From Bacteroidales bacterium GP3 (GTDB lineage Bacteria > Bacteroidota > Bacteroidia > Bacteroidales > Muribaculaceae): a DNA stretch of 9,999 nucleotides. The translations under genes were made by a program, and so were the position numbers. The notes beneath the pieces were generated by a model, which saw only the letters and a program-made list of their open reading frames with translations, had not been told where the DNA came from and ran no database searches. The DNA lies in NCBI GenBank assembly GCA_001701075.1, contig DAAK01000196.1, forward strand, positions 11,175 through 21,173, in the 5' to 3' direction. Shown piece after piece: positions 1 to 7,706 of this stretch (position 1 is its first letter; the number at the start of each line of letters is the position of its first letter).

Positions 1-34
1 CAGAAGGTTACAGGTTTGAATCCTGTGCGGATCA
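1..34 (+). tRNA. tRNA, 3' part only (anticodon lies outside the window)
   Basis: The first bases form the 3' end of a tRNA. ACAGG (10-14) and CCTGT (22-26) make a 5-bp T-stem around a 7-nt loop TTTGAAT (15-21). Then come a 7-nt acceptor strand GCGGATC (27-33) and discriminator A34. The bases before the T-arm, AGGTT, suit a five-base variable region. No CCA is encoded (CTT follows), which is common in Bacteroidota. Loop position 56, normally C, reads T here. The anticodon is missing, so the isotype cannot be read. The CAGA-AGGTT-ACAGG pattern resembles what I recall of Bacteroides tRNA-Arg(ACG), but that is only a guess. Confidence 0.8.
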
Positions 35-37
35 CTT

Positions 38-65
38 AAAAAGGCTGTCGCAAGACAGCCTTTTT
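38..65. terminator. Bidirectional intrinsic terminator between tRNA and argH
   Basis: A perfect 12-bp inverted repeat: AAAAAGGCTGTC (38-49) pairs with GACAGCCTTTTT (54-65) around a GCAA tetraloop of GNRA type. The 3' side ends in five T on either strand, so it can terminate the tRNA transcript rightward and the arginine operon leftward (53 bp past the argH stop). It starts 4 nt after the tRNA end, as expected for a tRNA terminator. Confidence 0.88.
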
Positions 66-104
66 GCATTTCTATTAATGAGTGATATGTATCGTGTGGT
101 ATTA

Positions 105-134
105 GAATCAGCTCAGGATTAGCCGAGCTGATTC
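105..134 (-). repeat. 10-bp inverted repeat spanning the argH stop codon
   Basis: GAATCAGCTC (105-114) and GAGCTGATTC (125-134) are perfect reverse complements separated by 10 nt. The argH stop codon (119-121) sits in the loop and the last codons of argH form one arm. No U-tract follows on the minus strand, so it is not a typical terminator by itself. It could act with the hairpin at 38-65 as a 3'-end stabiliser or a pause site; this role is inferred. Confidence 0.7.
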
Positions 135-1411
135 ATGATTGAGTTCATTTTTGCTTTAATACGTTCGTTGGCGAGGTTGCCGATGCTGCCGAGGTGAGTG
201 TGATTGACACCGCGATGTGGCTTATAGGTGCCATTCTGAACTTCCATACCGATCTTCTTGTAGGCGTCGCGGAAAGGCATTCCTTCGAGAACAAGGCGGT
301 TTACGTCTTCCACTGTGAAGATATAGTCATATCTTGGGTCTTCAAGAATTTGATCTTTCACTCTTATCTCACTGAGCATGTATGTAGCCATGTCAAGACA
401 TTCAATCAGTTCTGTTGATGCAGGGAATAGAATATCCTTCATAAGCTGGAGGTCGCGGTTATATCCAAGTGGAAGATTGGCAGTAAGCAGTGCGATTTCA
501 TTCTGAATTGATTGAAGTCGGTTGCATTTTCCTCTCATTATCTCAAAAACATCCGGATTCTTCTTGTGTGGCATGATGCTGGAGCCGGTGGTCAGTTCGT
601 CGGGGAAAGAAACAAAAGCAAAATTATTGCACATCCACATGCAAACATCCATTGCAAGGTGTCCTAAAGTGGAGGCTACTGCTCCGATAGCAGCCGCTAC
701 AGCTCTCTCTGTCTTACCACGGCTCATCTGTGCTGCCACTACGTTGTAATGAGGATTTGCAAAATGAAGTAGATTTGTTGTCATTTCTCTGTCAAGTGGG
801 AATGAGCTTCCATAACCTGCAGCTGAACCCAGAGGATTCTGATTTGCAATGTTGTAGGCAGCCACGACTATGTTCATGTCATCTGTCAGAGCCTCTGCAT
901 ATGCACCAAACCATAATCCGAAAGAAGATGGCATCGCAACCTGAAGATGAGTATAGCCAGGCATCAACTTATCTTTATGCTTTTCAGAAAGTTCAATAAG
1001 GCGATTGAAAAGATGTAGGATGCTTTCAGACAAATGTTTCAATTCATCGCGGAAGAAAAGTTTGAGGTCTACGAGGACCTGGTCATTGCGCGAGCGTCCG
1101 GAATGAATCTTCTTTCCGACATCACCAAGTCGTTCGGTAAGAAGAAACTCAACTTGAGAATGCACGTCTTCCACTCCTTCCTCAATGGTGAATTCACCAC
1201 GCTCAATATCGTCTGCTATCTGTTGAAGTGCAGGGAGCAATGTATCCAATTCTTCTTTTGACAAAAGACCGATGGATTCCAGCATCCTGATATGAGCCAT
1301 CGAACCTTGCACATCATATTTAGCGAGTCGTAGGTCAAGTTCACGGTCTTGTCCTACAGTAAATTTCTCTATTGCTTTGTCAGGCTCGAAGCCTTTATTC
1401 CATAATTTCAT
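119..1411 (-). CDS. argH: Argininosuccinate lyase
   Basis: Cytosolic last enzyme of arginine synthesis; splits argininosuccinate into arginine and fumarate. Member of the fumarase/aspartase superfamily. With the ATG start it has 430 residues, normal for Bacteroidales ArgH. Visible motifs (numbered from the ATG): HSGRSRNDQ at 103-111, GYTHLQ at 152-157 with the expected active-site His155, and the superfamily signature GSSIMPHKKNP at 276-286, whose serine loop carries the catalytic Ser. The frame stays open upstream to a TTG at 1438. I prefer the ATG at 1411 because family members begin with KLW shortly after Met, and because the extra segment is made of a 7-nt repeat like those in other spacers of this operon. 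It is the last gene of the operon, 40 nt after the deacylase gene, and is followed by an inverted repeat and a terminator. No truncation or missing residue is seen. Confidence 0.97.
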   Translation of the reverse strand: MKLWNKGFEPDKAIEKFTVGQDRELDLRLAKYDVQGSMAHIRMLESIGLLSKEELDTLLPALQQIADDIERGEFTIEEGVEDVHSQVEFLLTERLGDVGKKIHSGRSRNDQVLVDLKLFFRDELKHLSESILHLFNRLIELSEKHKDKLMPGYTHLQVAMPSSFGLWFGAYAEALTDDMNIVVAAYNIANQNPLGSAAGYGSSFPLDREMTTNLLHFANPHYNVVAAQMSRGKTERAVAAAIGAVASTLGHLAMDVCMWMCNNFAFVSFPDELTTGSSIMPHKKNPDVFEIMRGKCNRLQSIQNEIALLTANLPLGYNRDLQLMKDILFPASTELIECLDMATYMLSEIRVKDQILEDPRYDYIFTVEDVNRLVLEGMPFRDAYKKIGMEVQNGTYKPHRGVNHTHLGSIGNLANERIKAKMNSIMNQLG

Positions 1412-1432
1412 AGTTGGTTGTTGGTTATTGAT
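1412..1432 (-). repeat. Period-7 tandem repeat directly before argH
   Basis: Read on the minus strand the units are ATCAATA, ACCAACA, ACCAACT, and then the argH ATG follows at once. Two units differ only at the last base; the first is degenerate (5 of 7 matching). The tract lies in the 40-nt spacer after the deacylase gene. It is A/C-rich, with no Shine-Dalgarno. Confidence 0.6.
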
Positions 1433-1451
1433 TGTCAAGTTGACAAAATGA

Positions 1452-2522
1452 TTAGATAATCAAGGATTTTATTAGGTTGATGTAGGTGTCGATCGCATCC
1501 TGAATTTCTGATAGACATACGTACTCATCAGCCGAATGAGACCTTGAAGAATCACCGGGACCCATTTTTAAAGATGGTATGCCGTGCATCAGGGCCATAT
1601 CAGAGGTCGTGGGAGATATGAAAGTGGTTTTGCCAAGAGAAACAGCTGCCTTTACAAGAGGATGATTCGTGTCAATTACGGATGCATGAACTCTTGTTGA
1701 CCTTGGAGTCAGTTCACTCCATTTAATGCACTTTCTGAGAAGTTCAACCGTTTCTTCATTGCTGTAGGCATCAGTCGTTCGGACATCAACTACATATGAG
1801 CATTTATCGGGAACTACATTATGTTGAGTTCCGCAGTTTATCATTGTGACACTAACCTTGATCGGACCTAAAATGTCGCTTGTCTTTGCCGGTGAGAAAT
1901 TTCTTAGTCTGTCAATATCTTCTATTGCCCGATAAAGTGCATTGATTCCCTCATTCCGTGCTGCATGACCAGCTTTCCCGGTTGCTACACAGTCAAGCAC
2001 AAGCAACCCCCTTTCAGCGATTGCGGGTTGCATACCGGTCGGTTCTCCGACAAGGACCATATCGGGGGAGAGTCCTTTTTCTTCAAGATAAGGCAGGAAA
2101 GCCCTCATTCCAAATTCTCCCATGACCTCTTCGGCAGCTGTAATCGCAAGAAGCAGGTTGACTGGAAGTGAATCGACATCGTTGAGCGCAAGAAATGCCA
2201 TAGCAAGCGCAACACAAGAAGCACCAGCGTCATTACTCCCAAGTCCATATATCCGATCTCCTTCGATATCAGGACTAAAAGGATCTCGGATGTATGATGG
2301 GGCAGCACGCACTGTGTCATGATGTGAGTTAAGCATCAGAATCGGTTTTGATGGATCAAAATTCTGGGATAACACATACACATTGTTATGGAGTCTCTTC
2401 ACATTGCCCGCACAGTTTTCATTGAGCCATTCTTCCCATATGTCGGCAGTAGCAGACTCCTCTCTTGAAAAAGAGGGTGTGGAAATGAGCTTTTTCAGTA
2501 GGGAAATGTAATCTGCACTCAT
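1452..2522 (-). CDS. argE': M20-family N-acyl-citrulline deacylase (ArgE-like)
   Basis: A 356-residue di-zinc peptidase of the M20 family. In operons using acyl-ornithine transcarbamylase, this enzyme removes the acetyl or succinyl group from acyl-citrulline, giving citrulline for ArgG; that role is inferred from context. Metal and catalytic residues are all in place: HHD at 67-69 (His67, Asp69), Asp98 in GSNDAG as the bridging ligand, Glu131 (general base) and Glu132 (zinc) in AAEEVMGE, Glu160 in VGEPTG, and His329 in SHSADEY. The dimerisation (lid) domain lies at about 167-270, with the conserved GHAAR at 185-189 and an HNVVPD segment at 234-239. ATG start; 6-nt gap from argB upstream and 40 nt to argH downstream. 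Sequence alone would also fit LysK/DapE-type deacylases, but the position between argB and argH argues for arginine. Acetyl versus succinyl specificity is not visible. Confidence 0.88.
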   Translation of the reverse strand: MSADYISLLKKLISTPSFSREESATADIWEEWLNENCAGNVKRLHNNVYVLSQNFDPSKPILMLNSHHDTVRAAPSYIRDPFSPDIEGDRIYGLGSNDAGASCVALAMAFLALNDVDSLPVNLLLAITAAEEVMGEFGMRAFLPYLEEKGLSPDMVLVGEPTGMQPAIAERGLLVLDCVATGKAGHAARNEGINALYRAIEDIDRLRNFSPAKTSDILGPIKVSVTMINCGTQHNVVPDKCSYVVDVRTTDAYSNEETVELLRKCIKWSELTPRSTRVHASVIDTNHPLVKAAVSLGKTTFISPTTSDMALMHGIPSLKMGPGDSSRSHSADEYVCLSEIQDAIDTYINLIKSLII

Positions 2523-2528
2523 AGTTGT

Positions 2529-3308
2529 TTATCTTATGATGGTCCCGAAATCATTAAGAAGGTTATCAGCCTTACATATCCTCACTTCCTTGACCCCTTT
2601 TGAAGCGGAATCAAGTGCGTTTGTCAGCTTGGGAATCATTCCTTTAGCTATGGTGCCATTATCTTTCAAAGACTGGAAATTCTCTTTGGTGACGAGTGGA
2701 ATAACTGATGCTTCATCATCAACATCAGCAAGTACTCCAGCCTTCTCAAAACAGTAGGTGAGGATTGTAGGAGCTACGCGAGAAGCTCCTATAGCAACAG
2801 CAGCTGCTACAGAATCGGCATTGCAATTTAGAAGAGTGCCATTGCCATCATGACAAATTGCACATACTACTGGGGTGATGCCAGCTTCAAGGAGAATTCG
2901 GATAAGATTGTCATTGACATCCTTCGGATCAATATCCCCTACAAACCCATAATCAATAGGGGTTGCCGGGCGTCGGGTAGCCCTTATAATGTTGCCGTCG
3001 GCACCTGAAAAACCAAGTGCATTGCATCCTTCAGACTGCAACATTGCCACTATCAGCTTGTTGATGAGGCCTGCATATGTCATAGTGACTATGTCAAGGG
3101 TGGCGCGGTCAGTGACACGCCTCCCCTCTATCATGGTCGTCTCTATTCCCATATCTTTGCTGAGTCGGGTAGCTTCTTTTCCACCACCATGTACGAGGAT
3201 TTTCGGACCCTCCAAGCTTGAGAAGAGTTTGATAAAAGCAGATAAAGCTGAGGGATCATCTATGACGTTCCCTCCTATTTTCACAACATTGATTTGCGTA
3301 ATTCTCAT
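2529..3308 (-). CDS. argB: N-acylglutamate kinase (acetyl- or succinyl-)
   Basis: Amino-acid kinase family enzyme, 259 residues, close to the 258 of E. coli ArgB. It phosphorylates the gamma-carboxylate of acyl-glutamate using ATP, the second step of the pathway. Visible features: Lys10 followed by GG at 12-13 (phosphate contacts), the HGGGK loop at 40-44, Arg64 in GRRVTD (substrate carboxylate), the NADS segment at 163-166 with the Asp expected to hold the catalytic lysines, and GMIPK at 223-227 with Lys227. There is no N-terminal extension of the type seen in arginine-inhibited hexameric ArgB proteins, so feedback inhibition by that route is less likely. ATG start; argF' ends 11 nt upstream and the deacylase gene starts 6 nt downstream, indicating co-transcription. 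In Bacteroides the substrate is thought to be N-succinylglutamate; that transfer of function is inferred. Confidence 0.94.
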   Translation of the reverse strand: MRITQINVVKIGGNVIDDPSALSAFIKLFSSLEGPKILVHGGGKEATRLSKDMGIETTMIEGRRVTDRATLDIVTMTYAGLINKLIVAMLQSEGCNALGFSGADGNIIRATRRPATPIDYGFVGDIDPKDVNDNLIRILLEAGITPVVCAICHDGNGTLLNCNADSVAAAVAIGASRVAPTILTYCFEKAGVLADVDDEASVIPLVTKENFQSLKDNGTIAKGMIPKLTNALDSASKGVKEVRICKADNLLNDFGTIIR

Positions 3309-3319
3309 AATTATAAAGA

Positions 3320-4273
3320 TCAGAGGCTTTCAAGAAGACGTTTTATCACGACTTGGGCAGATATTTCTCTGTTGGCTGCTTCCGGAATGAGAATGCTTCT
3401 TTTAGATTCAATGACATCGTCAGTCACAATCATATTTCTTCTGACCGGAAGGCAGTGCATGAAGTAAGCATTGTTGGTCAATGCCATTTTTTCAGCATCT
3501 ACAGTCCAGCCCCGGTCAGTAGACAACACTTTACCATAGTTGGGATCGGCGTATGCCGACCAGTTCTTGGCATAGATGAAATCTGCACCCTCAAAAGCCT
3601 TTTTCTGGTCATACTCGATCTTTGCGCCTTTTGTAAAAGCCGGGTCCAATTCATATCCGTGAGGATGAGTGATGACGAAATCGTAGCCTGCTGCTATCAT
3701 CCACTCAGCAAATGAATTCGGTACAGCTTGAGGCAACGCTTTTGGATGAGGTGCCCAAGTCATTACCACCTTAGGACGTTTCTTAGTCTTGTATTCCTCG
3801 ATAGTGATGAGATCAGCGAAACTTTGAAGCGGATGTCTGGTGGCCGCTTCCATACTGAAGACTGGCTTTCCTGAATATTTGATAAACTGAGAGATAACTT
3901 TCTCTTCGTAATCATCCTTTTTGTTGGTAAGTCCGGCAAAAGATCGAACTCCGATGATATCGCAATAGCATCCCATCACTGGAATTGCCTCGAGGAGATG
4001 TTCTGCCTTGTCTCCATCCATAATCACTCCACGTTCAGTTTCAAGTTTCCATGCTCCTTGATTCACGTCGAGAACGATGACGTTCATCCCTAAGTTCATG
4101 GCAGCTTTCTGAGTTGAAAGCCGGGTGCGAAGCGAAGAATTGAAGAAGATCATAAGCAGAGTCTTATTTCTGCCAAGACCTGTGAATGCGAATTTGTCTT
4201 TCTTTATGAGAGTGGCTTCCGCAAGTGCCTTGTCGAGTAAGCCGATATCTTGTACGCAGGTGAATTTATTCAT
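3320..4273 (-). CDS. argF': N-acylornithine carbamoyltransferase, N-succinylornithine type
   Basis: Carbamoylates acyl-ornithine (rather than free ornithine) with carbamoyl phosphate, giving acyl-citrulline; works as a trimer in the characterised family members. It has 317 residues and is very similar along its whole length to what I recall of the Bacteroides fragilis enzyme. Motifs: SLRTR at 47-51 (carbamoyl-phosphate site), NQGAWKLETERG at 71-82, HPLQ at 147-150, and HCLPVRRN at 273-280. The usual ornithine transcarbamylase motif HCLPA is replaced by HCLPVRR, typical of the acetyl/succinyl branch. In the specificity loop DGDKAEH (86-92), residue 90 is Ala; I recall Pro90 in B. fragilis (succinyl) and Glu92 in Xanthomonas (acetyl). 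Absence of Glu points to succinylornithine. ATG start directly after a 7-nt repeat tract; argD ends 19 nt upstream. Confidence 0.95.
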   Translation of the reverse strand: MNKFTCVQDIGLLDKALAEATLIKKDKFAFTGLGRNKTLLMIFFNSSLRTRLSTQKAAMNLGMNVIVLDVNQGAWKLETERGVIMDGDKAEHLLEAIPVMGCYCDIIGVRSFAGLTNKKDDYEEKVISQFIKYSGKPVFSMEAATRHPLQSFADLITIEEYKTKKRPKVVMTWAPHPKALPQAVPNSFAEWMIAAGYDFVITHPHGYELDPAFTKGAKIEYDQKKAFEGADFIYAKNWSAYADPNYGKVLSTDRGWTVDAEKMALTNNAYFMHCLPVRRNMIVTDDVIESKRSILIPEAANREISAQVVIKRLLESL

Positions 4274-4301
4274 AAGAGTTAAGAGTCAAGAGTTAAGAGT
4301 G
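4274..4301 (-). repeat. Period-7 tandem repeat abutting the argF' start
   Basis: Four tandem heptamers on the minus strand: CACTCTT, AACTCTT, GACTCTT, AACTCTT, ending exactly at the argF' ATG (4273). The units vary only at the first base (C, A, G, A). The first unit overlaps the last argD codons and stop. The tract is pyrimidine-rich and unstructured, with no Shine-Dalgarno. Confidence 0.85.
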
Positions 4302-5429
4302 AAGGGATATGGCTTTCTTTAATTCTTGTATGAAGTAGGAAGCATCATTTTTTGAGAGATTAAGTGCAGGGAGTAGTCTTACGGTCATTTTTCCAGCACC
4401 ACCTGTGAAGATATGATGGTCGAAAAGAAGTTTCTTGCGTAAGTCACCACCAGTGACCCCATCAACCTCAAAGCCTATCATGAGTCCGCGTCCTCTGACA
4501 TCACTTATCTGTGGAATTTTTTTCAATTCTTCAATGAGATATTCTCCAACGGAGGCAGCGTTTTCGATGAGTTTTTCATCCTCCATAATGTCGAGAACAG
4601 CAATTGCAGCTGCACAAGCGAGGTGATTTCCTCCGAAGGTGGTGCCAAGCATTCCTTTTTTTGCTTCAATTGAAGGAGAGATGAGTACGGCTCCCATTGG
4701 AAAACCATTGGCGATGCCCTTTGCACAAGTGATAATATCGGGTATGATGCCATGGTGCTGATGTGCAAAGAATTTCCCAGAGCGTCCATACCCTGACTGT
4801 ATTTCATCAAGTATTAGAAGGGTGCCGCTCTTTTGGCACTCCTCAGCCAGTGCATGCATGAACTCTGTGGTAGGTTCATGGATTCCGGCTACTCCTTGTA
4901 TCCCTTCTATTATGACTGCTGCATATTCTTTTGTGGATAGAGCAGCTTTCATAGCCTCAATGTCATTCAGGGGAACGAAAGATACATTTTTAGTCTTATT
5001 GAAAGGAGCCTGAATGGCTGGATTGTCAGTAGCAGCCACAGCACCTGACGTGCGACCGTGGAACGCATGGCCGAAAGCTAATATCTTGCTTCTTCCAGTA
5101 GCGAAAGAAGCCAATTTCATAGCATTTTCATTAGCCTCTGCACCTGAATTGCATAAGAATAGAGCATAATCGTCATATCCTGAGAGTCTGCCGAGTTTTT
5201 CTGCAAGACGTTCCTGTAGGGAATTGATAACGGAGTTTGAGTAGAAACCCAGGGCGGCCACTTGTTTTGACACAGCGTCAACGTAGCGAGGATGAGCATG
5301 ACCAACAGAAATCACTGCGTGACCACCATAAAGGTCGAGGTATTCAGTTCCGTCTGCAGTGTAGACCCGATTTCCAGCACCTTTGACGGGTTCTATATCA
5401 TAAAGAGAATATACATCGAAGAGTTCCAT
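4293..5429 (-). CDS. argD: N-acylornithine aminotransferase (class III, PLP-dependent)
   Basis: Reversible transfer of an amino group from glutamate to acyl-glutamate semialdehyde, giving acyl-ornithine. Class III (fold type I) PLP enzyme, 378 residues, slightly shorter than the roughly 400 of E. coli ArgD. Visible: the phosphate-binding NSGAEANE at 94-101, the pyridine-stacking region FHGRT at 123-127, Asp208-Glu209 in LILDEIQSG, the Schiff-base Lys237 in CAKGIANGFPMGA, and TTFGGNHLACAA at 263-274 from the partner subunit. ATG start; the 44-nt spacer to argC contains a 7-nt repeat tract ending 9 nt before the start. Class III enzymes are broad (ornithine, GABA, succinyl-ornithine), but the place between argC and argF' fixes the role in arginine synthesis. 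Acyl group preference cannot be read. Confidence 0.95.
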   Translation of the reverse strand: MELFDVYSLYDIEPVKGAGNRVYTADGTEYLDLYGGHAVISVGHAHPRYVDAVSKQVAALGFYSNSVINSLQERLAEKLGRLSGYDDYALFLCNSGAEANENAMKLASFATGRSKILAFGHAFHGRTSGAVAATDNPAIQAPFNKTKNVSFVPLNDIEAMKAALSTKEYAAVIIEGIQGVAGIHEPTTEFMHALAEECQKSGTLLILDEIQSGYGRSGKFFAHQHHGIIPDIITCAKGIANGFPMGAVLISPSIEAKKGMLGTTFGGNHLACAAAIAVLDIMEDEKLIENAASVGEYLIEELKKIPQISDVRGRGLMIGFEVDGVTGGDLRKKLLFDHHIFTGGAGKMTVRLLPALNLSKNDASYFIQELKKAISLHS

Positions 5430-5438
5430 TTTAGTTTT

Positions 5439-5466
5439 TTTAGAGTTGTCAGTCTTCAGTTGTCAG
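5439..5466 (-). repeat. Period-7 tandem repeat upstream of argD
   Basis: Minus-strand heptamers CTGACAA, CTGAAGA, CTGACAA and a degenerate CTCTAAA, within the 44-nt argC-argD spacer. The first and third units are identical. A short A-rich run of 9 nt separates the tract from the argD ATG at 5429. Confidence 0.75.
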
Positions 5467-5473
5467 CGTGGGT

Positions 5474-6442
5474 TTAAAATGCTGAGGGTTTTAGACGAAG
5501 CCCGGTGGTTTGATCTATTCCGAGCATAATGTTCATATTCTGCACGGCTTGTCCGGATGCTCCCTTGAGAAGATTGTCAATGGCACAAGTCACAAGTAGC
5601 TTCTTTCCATGTTTTTCCACATGAATAATAGCCTTGTTAGTGTTAACAGCTTGTTTGAGATCTATTGGACTGTCAGAGACGACAGTGAACGGAGCATTCT
5701 GATAGTATTCTTTGTATAGATCAGTTGCTTCTTCTTCATTCAGGCTGCAATCAAGAGTGGTGACTGCAAAAATTCCTCTTGGAAAGTCGCCCCTCATAGG
5801 CACAAAATTGATAGTTGCGCTATTGTCGGGTTGAAGTTTCTTTAAGGTAGCTCCAATCTCAAGTAGATGTTGATGAGTAAAAGGCTTATAGACTGAAATA
5901 TTATCATTCCTCCAGCTGAAATGAGTGGTTGCTCCAGGTTTAACTCCAGCACCAGTGGACCCGGTTAGGGCTGTAATATTGATGTCGCCATTTTCCGGGA
6001 GGAGGTGAGCCTTGGCCAATGGCAGGAGTGAAAGCTGAAGTGCGGTGGCGAAGCAACCTGGATTAGCTATTGAATCAGCAGCAGCAATCTTGTCAAACTG
6101 CAGTTCAGGCAACCCATATACAAAGCCTTCTGACTCGTCTCTGAAATCTTGAGCAAGGTCGATGACTTTCAGACCTTCCGGACGGACATTATCTTCCCAA
6201 AACTTTTTGCTTTGTCCATGAGCAGAGCAAAGGAAGAGGATGTCGATGTCTTCGAGTGGGTGAGAGTCAGAAAAGACCAGGTCTGTTTCTCCCAATAGCC
6301 CTCCATGTACGTCAGTAATTGGTTTTCCGGCATTGCTCGAAGAGTGTACGAACTCAATGCTCACTTCTGGATGATTGATGAGCAGGCGGAGGAGTTCACC
6401 GGCAGTATAGCCGGCGCCTCCGATTATACCAACTTTTTTCAC
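5474..6442 (-). CDS. argC: N-acyl-gamma-glutamyl-phosphate reductase
   Basis: NADPH-dependent reduction of acyl-glutamyl phosphate to the semialdehyde; relative of aspartate-semialdehyde dehydrogenase. 322 residues, shorter than the roughly 340 of many ArgC proteins. Visible: Rossmann dinucleotide loop GGAGYTAGE at 8-16, catalytic Cys130 in NPGCFATA (127-134), GSTGAGVKPG at 161-170, and the THQHLLEIG stretch (189-197) holding the active-site His candidates His190 and His192. The later VPMRGDFPRG segment (214-223) matches the conserved arginine-containing loop. The start is GTG at 6442, overlapping the argG stop by 4 nt (GTGA), which implies coupled translation. No ATG start is available without losing the Rossmann motif. 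Confidence 0.95.
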   Translation of the reverse strand: MKKVGIIGGAGYTAGELLRLLINHPEVSIEFVHSSSNAGKPITDVHGGLLGETDLVFSDSHPLEDIDILFLCSAHGQSKKFWEDNVRPEGLKVIDLAQDFRDESEGFVYGLPELQFDKIAAADSIANPGCFATALQLSLLPLAKAHLLPENGDINITALTGSTGAGVKPGATTHFSWRNDNISVYKPFTHQHLLEIGATLKKLQPDNSATINFVPMRGDFPRGIFAVTTLDCSLNEEEATDLYKEYYQNAPFTVVSDSPIDLKQAVNTNKAIIHVEKHGKKLLVTCAIDNLLKGASGQAVQNMNIMLGIDQTTGLRLKPSAF

Positions 6443-7656
6443 TCTGATTTGCCGTTTTTAACCTGATTATTGTGATATATTTTCATCTGGTTGCCAAGAA
6501 TCTTGGTGAATCCTTTCACATCGTCGGCAGTCCATGCCTTGTTGACTTCTCCGTATTCTCCGAAGTCAGTCTTCATCAGGTCAAAAGGTGAATCAACACC
6601 TACAAGAGTATATGAGTAAGGACGGAGAATGAGTTCAACCGTACCTGTCACGTTTCGTTGAGAACTTTCAAGCATTTTCTCGATGTCGCGCATCACCGGT
6701 TCCAAATACTGAGCCTCGTGCAGGAACATTCCATACCAAGTGCCAACCTGGTCTTTCCAATATTGCTGCCACTTGGTCAAAGTATGCTTCTCAAGCATCT
6801 TATGAGCTGCTATGATGAGTATAGGCCCGGCTGCTTCAAAACCTACGCGACCCTTGATACCTATTATAGTATCACCGATATGCATGTCGCGACCGATGCC
6901 GAAGCGAGAACCTATACGTTCCACCTCGCGAATAGCTTCAATCTTATCTGTGTATTCCTTGCCGTTGACAGCAGATATTTCTCCTTCGTTGAAAGAAATT
7001 GTTAGTTTCTCAGGTTCTGTGGCAGTTATCTGTGAGGGATATGCCTCTTCGGGAAGAGTCTGATCGGAGTGGAGTGTTTCCTTACCTCCGATAGATGTTC
7101 CCCATAGACCTTTATTGATGGAATATTCCATTTTCTTGAAGTCTGCCTCATAACCATGTTTCTTGAGATAGTCTATTTCATATTCGCGGGTTAGGGTAAG
7201 ATCACGGGTTGGGGTAATGATTTCGATTTCTGGAGCAAGTATTTGGAAAGTAAGGTCAAATCGCACCTGGTCGTTGCCAGCGCCAGTTGAACCATGGGCT
7301 ATAGCATCAACACCGAGTTTCTTGGCGTATTCTATTGTTGCTATAGCCTGGAAAATTCTTTCCGAGCTTACAGAGATTGGGTATGTTCCGTTGCGGAGCA
7401 CATTACCTGCAATCATGTATTTGATACTCTTATTGTAATAGTCTTTTGTTACGTCAAGAGTTGCATGGGATACTGCTCCAAGGCGTTTGGAACGGTCAGC
7501 GATTGCTTCCAGTTCTTTTTCTGAGAAACCACCTGTATTAGCAATGGCGGTGTGAACTTCGTATCCGAGGTCTTCGGAGAGATATTTTACAGCGAAAGAG
7601 GTGTCGAGACCTCCTGAAAATGCAAGAAGCACTTTCTTTTTATTATTTTCTGACAT
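6439..7656 (-). CDS. argG: Argininosuccinate synthase
   Basis: Joins citrulline and aspartate with ATP to make argininosuccinate. 405 residues from the ATG, the normal length. It has the N-type ATP pyrophosphatase P-loop FSGGLDTS at 13-20, a substrate segment NVLRNGTYPISVSSER at 85-100, and the AHGSTGAGNDQVRFD motif at 120-134 that contacts ATP, citrulline and aspartate. The reading frame remains open to a TTG at 7695, giving 13 extra residues rich in Asn and Ser. I reject that start because the family begins with a short charged stretch before VLLAFSGG, which the ATG at 7656 gives (MSENNKKK). It is second in the operon, 88 nt after the acyltransferase gene. That gap, the longest in the operon, holds a G/C-rich period-7 repeat. 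argC overlaps its stop. Confidence 0.96.
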   Translation of the reverse strand: MSENNKKKVLLAFSGGLDTSFAVKYLSEDLGYEVHTAIANTGGFSEKELEAIADRSKRLGAVSHATLDVTKDYYNKSIKYMIAGNVLRNGTYPISVSSERIFQAIATIEYAKKLGVDAIAHGSTGAGNDQVRFDLTFQILAPEIEIITPTRDLTLTREYEIDYLKKHGYEADFKKMEYSINKGLWGTSIGGKETLHSDQTLPEEAYPSQITATEPEKLTISFNEGEISAVNGKEYTDKIEAIREVERIGSRFGIGRDMHIGDTIIGIKGRVGFEAAGPILIIAAHKMLEKHTLTKWQQYWKDQVGTWYGMFLHEAQYLEPVMRDIEKMLESSQRNVTGTVELILRPYSYTLVGVDSPFDLMKTDFGEYGEVNKAWTADDVKGFTKILGNQMKIYHNNQVKNGKSE

Positions 7657-7706
7657 TTTACTTTGATTTCTATTCGTGAAACTATTATTTTTCAAAGACG
7701 CGATGC

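Noticed and set aside
1412..1438. N-terminal extension of ArgH from a TTG at 1438
   Set aside because: The nine extra residues are encoded by the period-7 repeat spacer and are not part of the family's usual N-terminus; ATG at 1411 is preferred.
2989..3715. Plus-strand open frames of 120 and 133 residues opposite argB and argF'
   Set aside because: They are shadows of well-supported minus-strand genes, with no motif or leader of their own.
4274..5466. Heptad repeats as a CRISPR array
   Set aside because: Units are 7 nt with no spacers and differ between sites; no cas gene is present.
7657..7695. N-terminal extension of ArgG from a TTG at 7695
   Set aside because: The 13 extra residues (Asn/Ser-rich) are atypical, and the ATG at 7656 gives the standard ArgG N-terminus.
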